Source: Wenzhouxiangella sp.
Lineage (GTDB): Bacteria; Pseudomonadota; Gammaproteobacteria; Xanthomonadales; Wenzhouxiangellaceae
NCBI GenBank assembly: GCA_007127425.1
Contig: SKZJ01000244.1
Location: 1-8,130 of the forward strand
DNA length: 8,130 nt
Direction: 5' to 3'
The position numbers and the translations under genes are program-made. The notes beneath the pieces were generated by a model. It saw only the letters and a program-made list of their open reading frames with translations. It did no database searches and was not told the DNA's origin. Below, piece by piece: positions 1-6,519 of the stretch (positions are counted from its first letter, which is position 1; every line of letters begins with the position of its first letter).

Positions 1-2
1 AA

Positions 3-92
3 GCCATCCGCATCGAACTGGCCGATCGCCCGGGCTTCCGACAGAAACCACCCCCGCTCCCCGCCCACCTCCGACCTCCGACCTTCGTCTAA
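3..92 (+). CDS. Possible C-terminal tail of an upstream gene (partial)
   Basis: An open frame runs from the window edge (base 3) to a TAA at 90-92 and would encode about 29 residues. It begins AIRIELADRPGFR and ends in a proline-rich stretch, then PTFV. Most third codon positions are G or C, as expected for a coding frame in this GC-rich DNA. No domain can be recognised from so short a tail. The other plus frames are also open over part of this stretch, so it could simply be intergenic. A short tandem CCTCCGA repeat lies near the end (about 67-80). Confidence 0.3.
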   Translation, partial: AIRIELADRPGFRQKPPPLPAHLRPPTFV

Positions 93-170
93 TAGACCAA
101 TCGCCAATGGCCGAGGCCCGTGCAACCTCGCATAGTCGGACAACAGGCAATCCGCATTCGAGATCGAAAC

Positions 171-177
171 GGGAGGA
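171..177 (+). promoter_or_regulatory. Shine-Dalgarno site of the porin gene
   Basis: GGGAGGA lies five bases upstream of the ATG at 182 (counted from the GGAGG core). It fixes that ATG as the start rather than the in-frame ATG at 107, which has no comparable site and would place 25 charged residues in front of a clear signal peptide. Confidence 0.8.
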
Positions 178-181
178 ATCC

Positions 182-1498
182 ATGACCATACGACACCTGG
201 GCATCATGGCGCTGGTTGCGCTGCTGTCTTCGGCGCCCGCCTTCGGCGATGCCTCGCCGAGCGAGCGTGAACGTGCGCTGGAAGAACGCGTCGAGGCGCT
301 GGAGCGCATGGTTAAGCAACTGCTCGACGAGCGTGGCCAACAGCCGGCCGGGGACACGGCGGTACGCGACGAGGTCGCCGAGGTCCGTCGAGAACTGGCC
401 GCGATCGAGAAACGCGAGGCCGAACGAACGGCCTCGGAAACGCAGTTCGATTTCCGCGGTTTCATCAAGCACGACATGATGTACAGCCGCTACAGCGACG
501 GGTCGGTGGCGCCCAACTCCGTCCTGCGCGACTTCCATGTGCCGGCTGCGATACCGGTCGGTGGCGCAACTTCGGCGACCGACTTCGATACCCACATCCG
601 CGAGACCCGTTTCATCTTCGACGTGCAACGCCCCGAGGACAATCTACAGGCCTACCTCGAGTTCGACTTCTCGGCTGGCACGGGCGGTGACGAACGCTTG
701 ACCAACACGACCAGTCCCAATGTTCGTCATGCCTTCGTGCGCTGGAACCAGTTGCTGGCCGGCCAGACCTGGACGACGTTCTTCAACGTCGGCGCATTGC
801 CGGAAAATCTCGATTTCGTCGGCCCTGCCGAAGGCACCATCTTTGTTCGCCAGGCCCAGTTGCGCTACACCAACGGTCCCTGGCAGTTCGCGCTGGAGAA
901 CCCCGAAACCACGGTCACACCCTTTGGCGGAGGCGGACGCATCGTGACCGATACCGCGGCCATTCCCGACCTGGTGGCGCGATACAACCACGACGCCGAC
1001 TGGGGGCAGTTCTCGGTAGCCGCACTCGGGCGGCAGCTGGGCATCGACGGGGTCAACGGTCGTGAACGGGAGCCGGCTTTTGCGATGAGCCTTTCGGGAC
1101 GGTTCGATGTCGGTCACAACGACATTCGCTGGATGGTTTCCGGTGGGCCGGGGATCGGTCGCTACCTGGGGCTGAATACGGCCAACGAGGCTGTGCTGGA
1201 TGCGGATGGGCAGCTTGAGACGATAGACGCCTACGGTGGCTTTCTGTCATACCGCCACCTGTGGAATGATCGTTGGCGCTCGAACTTCACCCTGTCGGCA
1301 TTCCGCGCAGACAACGACACCGAGCTGACGGGGATGGCCCTGACGAAAAGCGCCGAAAGCGCCCACGTCAACCTGATCTACCAGGCCAATCGCCACCTGC
1401 GTTTCGGGCTGGAGTACCAACATGCCCGGCGCGAGATCGAGTCGGGTGAATCGGGCAACATGAACCGATTGCAATTCGCGACCATTTACGCCTTTTGA
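182..1498 (+). CDS. DcaP-like trimeric outer-membrane porin
   Basis: The product is 438 residues from the ATG at 182. Residues 1-22 form a typical signal peptide: MTIRH, then a hydrophobic core, then SAPAFG before Asp-Ala. Residues about 25-85 are rich in Glu, Arg, Leu and Ala with heptad-like spacing, predicting a periplasmic coiled coil. The barrel begins near residue 88 with FDFRGFIKHDMMYSRY and contains GQTWTTF, LPENLDFVGP and FVRQAQLRYT, a pattern I recognise from DcaP-like porins. The last residue is Phe, the usual outer-membrane barrel signal. DcaP of Acinetobacter forms trimers with an N-terminal coiled coil and takes up small, often acidic, solutes; the substrate here cannot be told. 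A terminator follows, so the gene is probably transcribed alone. Family assignment is fairly sure, function less so. Confidence 0.85.
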   Translation: MTIRHLGIMALVALLSSAPAFGDASPSERERALEERVEALERMVKQLLDERGQQPAGDTAVRDEVAEVRRELAAIEKREAERTASETQFDFRGFIKHDMMYSRYSDGSVAPNSVLRDFHVPAAIPVGGATSATDFDTHIRETRFIFDVQRPEDNLQAYLEFDFSAGTGGDERLTNTTSPNVRHAFVRWNQLLAGQTWTTFFNVGALPENLDFVGPAEGTIFVRQAQLRYTNGPWQFALENPETTVTPFGGGGRIVTDTAAIPDLVARYNHDADWGQFSVAALGRQLGIDGVNGREREPAFAMSLSGRFDVGHNDIRWMVSGGPGIGRYLGLNTANEAVLDADGQLETIDAYGGFLSYRHLWNDRWRSNFTLSAFRADNDTELTGMALTKSAESAHVNLIYQANRHLRFGLEYQHARREIESGESGNMNRLQFATIYAF

Positions 1499-1530
1499 CC
1501 GACTGCCCGTCTTTCCATTGTCGGGGTTGA

Positions 1531-1564
1531 GCCGGCAGCGGGTTGAGCCGCTGCCGGCCCTTTT
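1531..1564 (+). terminator. Rho-independent terminator after the porin gene
   Basis: A perfect 11-bp GC-rich stem (1531-1541 with 1548-1558), a six-base loop and then CC and TTTT lie 32 bases after the porin stop codon. It should separate porin transcription from the transporter operon that starts about 75 bases later. The T-run is short, but the stem is very stable. Confidence 0.85.
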
Positions 1565-1636
1565 CCCCGTCGGTTCCTCTGTCCCCCTCACGGCCTTTCT
1601 GATAACTTGAGCGCCATCTGCAAGCTGGCGTTGTGC

Positions 1637-2746
1637 ATGAGCGATAGGCCTGACCTACAACCCGATTCCGCTCGTCCAGGCACGTTGGTGGCCACGGGCG
1701 ACTGGCGCATCGACACCGCCGGTGGCCTGGCGGGGCAATTGGAATCGCTGCCTGCCGATGCGACCGAATTAGACGCCACGGCCGTCGAGCGGCTCGATTC
1801 GGTCGGCGCGTTGTTGCTGGTGCAGGCCGCTGAACGGGTCGGAATTGCCCCCCAGGTGATTGCTCTGCGCGACGAGCAGCGCCCCCTGCTCGATGCGGTG
1901 ATCGCCGCCGGTGGCGGAGGAGAGCCCGAACCTGATTCAGAACCGGCATGGGTGAGCTTTCTCGCCCATATCGGAGAAGTCACCACGAGTTTCGGCGGTG
2001 GCCTGAAGGTTTTTCTGGGGTTCCTCGGACTGGGCTTGTCGTCGCTGGTCCGCACGATGTTCCGGCCGCGGCAATGGCGCATCACCTCCACCGTCCACCA
2101 CATGGAGCAGACGGGGCTCAATGCACTGCCGCTGGTGTTGTTGCTGAGCTTCCTTATCGGTGCGGTGATCGCCTACCTCGGCGCCACCGTTCTCAAGGAG
2201 TTCGGCGCCGAACTCTTTGTCGTCGACCTGACGACCATCGCCTTTTTTCGCGAGATGGGCGTGTTGATCACCGCCATCATCGTGGCTGGACGCACGGCCA
2301 GCGCTTTCGCTGCGCAGATCGGCACCATGAAATCGCGCGAGGAGATCGATGCCATGCGCACGCTGGGGCTGGACCCGTTTGTCTTGCTCGTCTTGCCGCG
2401 GCTGGTGGCCTTGCTTGTCATGCTGCCTATTCTGGCGACCGGGGCCACCCTGGCGGGAATGGCCGGTGGCATGACGGTGTCCTGGTTTTCGCTGGGCATC
2501 GAGCCTGGACTATTCATGTCGCGGATTCCTGAAACCCTGGAGTTGCGTCACTACCTGATTGGTCTGGTCAAGGCACCAATGTTTGCCGTGGTCATCGCGC
2601 TGATTGGTTGCCTGGAAGGATTCAAGGTCACCGGCACGGCGCAGTCGGTGGGTGAGCGCACCACCAGCGCGGTGGTGCAATCGATTTCTCTGGTTATCGT
2701 GATCAATGCGATGGCTGCCGTATTCTTCATGGAGGTCGGCTGGTGA
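1637..2746 (+). CDS. MlaE-family lipid ABC transporter permease with N-terminal STAS domain
   Basis: The inner-membrane permease of an MCE-type lipid transporter, 369 residues from the ATG at 1637. Residues about 16-90 resemble a STAS domain: a short strand, then LDATAVERLDSVGALLLVQA, with Ser55 at the position equivalent to the regulatory Ser/Thr of STAS proteins, and a helix up to about residue 90. An acidic linker (95-103) leads to the MlaE domain. This has several hydrophobic segments (about 162-183, 205-220, 246-285, 309-325, 345-365) and the family hallmark around 218-245 (GRTASAFAAQIGTMKSREEI, then DAMRTLG). In E. coli the STAS protein MlaB is separate and binds the ATPase; here it is fused to the permease. 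A TTG at 1607 is an alternative in-frame start. Neither start has a good Shine-Dalgarno site, so the exact N-terminus is uncertain. The stop overlaps the ATPase start by four bases. Confidence 0.9.
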   Translation: MSDRPDLQPDSARPGTLVATGDWRIDTAGGLAGQLESLPADATELDATAVERLDSVGALLLVQAAERVGIAPQVIALRDEQRPLLDAVIAAGGGGEPEPDSEPAWVSFLAHIGEVTTSFGGGLKVFLGFLGLGLSSLVRTMFRPRQWRITSTVHHMEQTGLNALPLVLLLSFLIGAVIAYLGATVLKEFGAELFVVDLTTIAFFREMGVLITAIIVAGRTASAFAAQIGTMKSREEIDAMRTLGLDPFVLLVLPRLVALLVMLPILATGATLAGMAGGMTVSWFSLGIEPGLFMSRIPETLELRHYLIGLVKAPMFAVVIALIGCLEGFKVTGTAQSVGERTTSAVVQSISLVIVINAMAAVFFMEVGW

Positions 2747-3537
2747 CCGAGTTGGAATCCGGGGCTGATCTGGCGGTGAAGGTGCGCGGGCTGCGCAACC
2801 AGTTCGGAAGCACCGTTGTTCATCAGGGGCTCGATCTCGATGTTCGCCGCGGCGAGATTCTCGGCGTGGTCGGTGGTTCGGGTTCGGGCAAGTCGGTATT
2901 GATGCGGGCCATACTCGGCCTGAGACGACCCCAGGCCGGCACCATCGAAGTCCTGGGCGAGCGTATTGACCGGGGCACTTCCGCCGATAGCCTTTTGCGG
3001 CGGCGCACGGGCGTGCTGTTCCAGGACGGCGCGCTGTTTTCTTCGCTGACCGTACGCGAGAACGTGGAGGTGCCGATCAAGACGCATTATCCCGACATGC
3101 CGTTGTCACTCAGACGTGACCTGGCGCGACTGAAAATCCGTATGGTCGGCTTGCCGACGACGGCCGGCGGGAAGCTGCCTTCGGAGCTCTCAGGCGGTAT
3201 GCGCAAGCGTGCCGGCCTGGCGCGCGCGCTGGCGGTAGATCCGGAACTTCTGTTTCTCGACGAGCCGACCGCCGGCCTCGATCCGATCGGGGCGGCCGCT
3301 TTTGACGAGCTGCTGCGCACCCTGTCTCAGGCGCTGGGCCTGACCGTTTTTCTCATCACCCACGATCTTGATACGCTTTACGCCATCTGCGATCGACTGG
3401 CAGTGATCGCGGACGGCAGGATTCTTGTGAGCGGCCCGTTGTCAGAAGTGGAAGGTTTCGAGCACGATTGGGTGCAGGACTATTTTCACGGGCCGCGTGG
3501 GCGCGCTGCAAGCGGGGCCGGACGGCCTGGGAGCTGA
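2743..3537 (+). CDS. MlaF-type ATP-binding subunit of MCE lipid transporter
   Basis: A cytoplasmic ABC ATPase of 264 residues that would power the permease encoded just upstream. All nucleotide-binding motifs are present: Walker A GGSGSGKS (44-51), Q-loop Gln94 in LFQDGALFSSLTV, signature LSGGM (149-153), Walker B LLFLDEP (169-175), D-loop AGLD (177-180) and switch His207 in ITHDLD. The wording LFQDGALFSSLTV and LSGGMRKRAGLARAL is characteristic of MlaF/Ttg2A-like proteins. The C-terminal HDWVQDYFHG stretch also matches that family, in which the tail helps hold the ATPase dimer. The GTG start at 2743 shares a GTGA overlap with the permease stop, suggesting translational coupling. The final 15 or so residues are basic and glycine-rich and look unstructured. 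Confidence 0.93.
   Translation: MTELESGADLAVKVRGLRNQFGSTVVHQGLDLDVRRGEILGVVGGSGSGKSVLMRAILGLRRPQAGTIEVLGERIDRGTSADSLLRRRTGVLFQDGALFSSLTVRENVEVPIKTHYPDMPLSLRRDLARLKIRMVGLPTTAGGKLPSELSGGMRKRAGLARALAVDPELLFLDEPTAGLDPIGAAAFDELLRTLSQALGLTVFLITHDLDTLYAICDRLAVIADGRILVSGPLSEVEGFEHDWVQDYFHGPRGRAASGAGRPGS
3529..3533 (+). promoter_or_regulatory. Shine-Dalgarno site of the MCE gene
   Basis: GGGAG inside the last codons of the ATPase gene sits nine bases before the ATG at 3543. It supports that start over an in-frame upstream start at 3468, which would add 25 residues translated from sequence already used by the ATPase. Confidence 0.6.
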
Positions 3538-3542
3538 AACGT

Positions 3543-4511
3543 ATGGAAACACGAGCCAATCACGTCATCATCGGCGCTTTCACCGTCGCCGGGCTGTTCA
3601 TGCTGTTGGCGATCGGTCTGTGGGCGGGCCGTTACGCGGCCGGCGATACCTGGCAAGAATACATAGTAGTGTTCGAGCACCCGGTGACCGGTCTGTCGGT
3701 CGGCTCGACCGTGCAGTACAACGGTATCAACATGGGCAGCGTGCGCGAATTGTACCTGTCACCTGAGGATCCCAGGAGGGTGATCGCCCGCATCCGGCTG
3801 GATGCGGATGCCCCGGTGCGTGCCGATACCGTGGCGCGCCTGACGGTGTCCGGCCTGACCGGTGTTGCCTTCATCCAGTTGCGGGGTGGCAGCCCCGAGA
3901 GCCCGAGACTGACAACGGGTCCAGAAGGCGAGCTGCCACGCATTCTGGCCGAGGAGTCCGGACTGCAGAAACTCATCGACGCATCAGAGGATATTGCCTC
4001 GATGGCCAGCGAGGTGATGCTGCGGGTGCTTGATTTTCTCAGCGAGGACAACGCCGAGCGTGTCTCGCATACCCTCGACAATTTCGACCGGCTTTCCGCG
4101 GCTGTGCTGGACGAGAGTGAGCTGATCGCGAGCACCATCCGAAACCTGCACCAGGGCAGCGAAAGCCTTGCTGACGTGCTGGAGCGCTCGCAAAGACTCA
4201 TCGACGAGATGAACGGGGTCGTAGCCGGGATCGACGAGCACCTGATCTCCGCTTTGCCGGAGCTGTCCGACGATCTCTCGCGCACCATGGATCGCCTGGC
4301 AACCGCATCGAGCCGCATCGATCGCATAATGGCTGACAATGAAGCGGCCATCAGCGATTTCGGTGTCGAGGTGCTGGCACCGATGGGACCGGCCGTGCAG
4401 GAGTTCCGACAGCTGGTCCGTGAACTGTCTCGAGTGACCATCCAGTTCGAGCGTAACCCGACCCGCTTCCTCCTGGGAGGCGATCAGCCAGAGGAGTACC
4501 GACCACAGTGA
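3543..4511 (+). CDS. MCE-domain (MlaD-like) membrane-anchored lipid-binding protein
   Basis: The substrate-binding subunit, 322 residues from the ATG at 3543, five bases after the ATPase stop. Residues 8-28 form one N-terminal transmembrane helix (VIIGAFTVAGLFMLLAIGLW), so the rest lies in the periplasm. One MCE domain follows (about 38-116): EYIVVFEHPVTGLSVGSTVQ, then YNGINMGSVREL, and the strand TVSGLTGVAFIQLRGG. Residues about 138-300 are almost wholly helical, rich in Leu, Ser, Asp, Glu and Arg, with hydrophobic residues spaced as in amphipathic or coiled-coil helices. The tail QFERNPTRFLLG with EEYRP is typical of this MCE subgroup. E. coli MlaD is about 183 residues, so the helical extension is long; in other MCE proteins such helices form a hexameric tunnel for lipid. 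The stop overlaps the next start by four bases. Confidence 0.92.
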   Translation: METRANHVIIGAFTVAGLFMLLAIGLWAGRYAAGDTWQEYIVVFEHPVTGLSVGSTVQYNGINMGSVRELYLSPEDPRRVIARIRLDADAPVRADTVARLTVSGLTGVAFIQLRGGSPESPRLTTGPEGELPRILAEESGLQKLIDASEDIASMASEVMLRVLDFLSEDNAERVSHTLDNFDRLSAAVLDESELIASTIRNLHQGSESLADVLERSQRLIDEMNGVVAGIDEHLISALPELSDDLSRTMDRLATASSRIDRIMADNEAAISDFGVEVLAPMGPAVQEFRQLVRELSRVTIQFERNPTRFLLGGDQPEEYRPQ

Positions 4512-5200
4512 GGACCACCCGATACCGTTTCCGTTGGGCGCGCCTGATCGTGTTGGCGCTCGTCATTCCCCTGGTCAGCGGTTGCATGCTGGCGCGCTCG
4601 TCCGGGTCGGTGAGCGTCATTGCGCCGCAGCTGGAAACAGCCGTCGATGCCGACTGGCCCGAGGTCGACTGGGCGGTACTCGTGCAGCGGCCGATGGCCG
4701 ACCAGATGCGCAATTCCAACCGTGTGCTGGTGCGGGTCTCGCGCTCGCGCCTGCAGTCCTGGCCGGAAGCCACCTGGCTGGACAGCATGCCGGACATGGT
4801 TCAGGGACTGCTGATCCAGTCGCTTGAAGACTCCGGCCGCTTCGCCGGCGTGGGTCGGGCCGGCGGCATGCGCTCGCGGTTTGGCCTGGCCAGTGATATC
4901 CGGAGTTTCGAGGTCGTCGATGACGGCAGCGGACGCCTGGTTGTTGAATTGGGCATCCGAGTCAATTTGGTTCACCAGCCCACTGGGCGCGTAATGGCGA
5001 TGAACTCGTTTGAGCGCTCCCGGCCCGTGGCCGGCGGGTCACTGGATGAGATCGTGGTCGCCTTCGAAGAAGCGATGGCCGGATTGTTCGCCGACATCAC
5101 CGGTTGGGTGCTGAGTGCCGGCGAGGAGGCCTCGGGCGACCTGGAAGGGTGGCGGGACCGGCCTTCCGGCCCCCGCGGTCGCCGTCTGCGCGACGATTGA
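4508..5200 (+). CDS. ABC-type transport auxiliary lipoprotein, PqiC-like (ABC_trans_aux)
   Basis: A lipoprotein of 230 residues that likely completes the transporter at the outer membrane. A lipoprotein signal peptide spans residues 1-25 with lipobox LVSGC, and Cys26 is the predicted lipidated residue. Met follows at +2, so no inner-membrane retention signal is seen. The family pattern is clear in NRVLVRVSRSRLQSWPEATW (71-90) and MPDMVQGLLIQSLEDSGRF (94-112), which match the PqiC/YmbA class. The C-terminal 25 residues are charged and glycine-rich. In the Pqi system the corresponding lipoprotein works with the MCE protein PqiB at the outer membrane; the same role here is inference. Translation starts at a GTG that overlaps the MCE stop (GTGA at 4508-4511). 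No T-rich terminator is visible before the convergent regulator gene 16 bases away. Confidence 0.85.
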   Translation: MRTTRYRFRWARLIVLALVIPLVSGCMLARSSGSVSVIAPQLETAVDADWPEVDWAVLVQRPMADQMRNSNRVLVRVSRSRLQSWPEATWLDSMPDMVQGLLIQSLEDSGRFAGVGRAGGMRSRFGLASDIRSFEVVDDGSGRLVVELGIRVNLVHQPTGRVMAMNSFERSRPVAGGSLDEIVVAFEEAMAGLFADITGWVLSAGEEASGDLEGWRDRPSGPRGRRLRDD

Positions 5201-5216
5201 GTTCTCCAGCGATTCT

Positions 5217-6275
5217 TTAGCCGGCGTTGAGCAGGGACAACAGGGGCTGCAGCCGCTCCCGCAGCTGCGGAAGATGACGGCGCAGGCGCTCGCTTTCCCC
5301 GCGTTCGATCATCTGCAAGGCTTCCTCGATAGCCGGTGGTTCCGGCTTCGAGGCCTGTTCCGGCGCTGCCGTTTCCGGCCCGGAGGTTCCGGAAAGCCCA
5401 TCATTCAGCAGACCTGCGACGTCGACCGGGTGGTCGACAGCGATGGGCTGGACATGCAACTGGCAGGTGACCTCCAGTGAATGACCACTGCCGGACAGGC
5501 CCAGCGCGTCGAGGTCGGGCAGAAAACGCTCCTTCAGGGTCCCGGCGCCGGTTCGATCAGTGGCCGGCAACAGGAAGGTGAAGCTTTCTTCGCCGTTACG
5601 GAAGACCGTATCTTCCTTGCGGATGCTGCCGGCCAGCGTTTGCCCGATGCGCCGCTGGGCACGCTCGGCATAGGGCTCGCCGAGGTCGGCCAGTAGTTGT
5701 GCCAGTCCTTCCAGGCGCAGGTGCATCAGGGTCAGTGGCTGATCGTGCCGTGACGCGAAGCTGATGGCCTGGCTGAGGCGCTGCTCACAGTAGCTACGGT
5801 TACCCAGCCCGGTGGTGCGGTCGAGGTGATGGTCGCGCTCGAGCACCCGAAGCTTCCGGCGCGAGTGCCCGGAATCGACATGGGCCCTGGCCCGTGCCGT
5901 AAGTTCGGAGGCCTGGAAGGGCTTGGTAATGAAATCGGTGGCGCCGCGTTCGAGTGCCAGCGTGCGCATCTCCTCGCGTTCCTCGGCACCGGTGATCAGC
6001 ACGACCGGCAGTTCGGCCAGGCGGGGTGCGTCGCTGCCTCGGACCTGGTCGAGCAGATCGAAGCCGCTTCGGCCGGGCATCTGCAAGTCGGTAAACAGGA
6101 CCTGAATCCGTTCGTCCTGTTCGAGCAGTCGCCAGGCTTCTTCGGCCGAATCGGCCAGAACCAGGTCGTAGCTATTGCCCAGGATCTTTCGGGCGCACAT
6201 GCGCATTAGCCGACTGTCATCGACAAACAGAATCCGGGCACGCGGGCGAGTATTTTCGTGGGTTACGGCACTCAT
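5217..6275 (-). CDS. Response regulator with receiver domain and degenerate GGDEF domain
   Basis: The product is 352 residues from the ATG at 6275. The frame stays open to a TTG at 6326, but the ATG has GAAGG just upstream, though very close to it. Residues about 13-130 are a complete receiver domain: ILFVDDSRLMR with the acidic pair Asp19-Asp20, phosphoacceptor Asp63 in FTDLQMPG, Thr95 in LITGA and Lys118 in ITKPF. A GGDEF-like domain begins at about 150 with LDRTTGLGNRSY. Its active site is altered: the GGDEF position reads GEESF (228-232), and the upstream metal-binding DxD and ND motifs read RLE and LA. The RxxD motif (RKED, 219-222) five residues before it is kept. The usual C-terminal ADxALYxAK motif is missing; a Pro/Glu-rich linker and a Leu/Arg/Glu-rich helix (about 315-350) follow. 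It is probably not a diguanylate cyclase and might bind c-di-GMP or act by protein contacts. No partner histidine kinase gene is in the window. Confidence 0.88.
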   Translation of the reverse strand: MSAVTHENTRPRARILFVDDSRLMRMCARKILGNSYDLVLADSAEEAWRLLEQDERIQVLFTDLQMPGRSGFDLLDQVRGSDAPRLAELPVVLITGAEEREEMRTLALERGATDFITKPFQASELTARARAHVDSGHSRRKLRVLERDHHLDRTTGLGNRSYCEQRLSQAISFASRHDQPLTLMHLRLEGLAQLLADLGEPYAERAQRRIGQTLAGSIRKEDTVFRNGEESFTFLLPATDRTGAGTLKERFLPDLDALGLSGSGHSLEVTCQLHVQPIAVDHPVDVAGLLNDGLSGTSGPETAAPEQASKPEPPAIEEALQMIERGESERLRRHLPQLRERLQPLLSLLNAG

Positions 6276-6460
6276 GCCTTCATCGATGCAATTTCCGGGC
6301 CAGAGGGAGGGAGTGTTTGTCGCCAATCAAGAAGGAAGGCACAAAATCGACATTGTTCCGCCGCATTGCCGATCCGATTGCCTCGTTTGACTGCAACGAA
6401 GCGACACAGGTCGGCACAAATGGTCAGGGCTGAGCGCCAGAGCGCCTCGGTCTGCAGTCC

Positions 6461-6488
6461 CTTGAAACCCGCCTGCCTGCTTCTATAT
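6461..6488 (+). promoter_or_regulatory. Sigma-32 (RpoH)-like heat-shock promoter of hsp20
   Basis: CTTGAAA at 6461-6467 is an exact match to the sigma-32 -35 core. After a 13-base spacer comes TTCTATAT (6481-6488), which keeps the AT-N-T end of the CCCCATNT -10 consensus but only one of its four C residues. The predicted transcript starts near 6494-6497, giving a leader of about 45 bases. Its place directly before a small heat-shock gene supports the call. Confidence 0.7.
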
Positions 6489-6519
6489 TTATTAATGAGC
6501 AATGTCTGTTGACTCAGAA

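Noticed and set aside
107..181. An upstream ATG that would extend the porin by 25 residues.
   Set aside because: It buries a signal peptide behind charged residues, and the Shine-Dalgarno fits the ATG at 182.
644..1117. A 157-codon minus-strand frame inside the porin gene.
   Set aside because: No domain or ribosome site, and the porin on the other strand is well supported.
3632..4441. A 269-codon open frame on the minus strand, antisense to the MCE gene.
   Set aside because: It is a codon-bias shadow: serine- and arginine-rich, no recognisable domain, fully covered by a gene with clear family motifs.
5150..5190. GC-rich inverted repeats at the end of the lipoprotein gene as an operon terminator.
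   Set aside because: They lie inside the coding sequence and have no T-run.
6495..6512. A five-codon upstream frame (MSNVC) in the hsp20 leader.
   Set aside because: It starts at the predicted transcript end with no Shine-Dalgarno, so chance is the simplest explanation.
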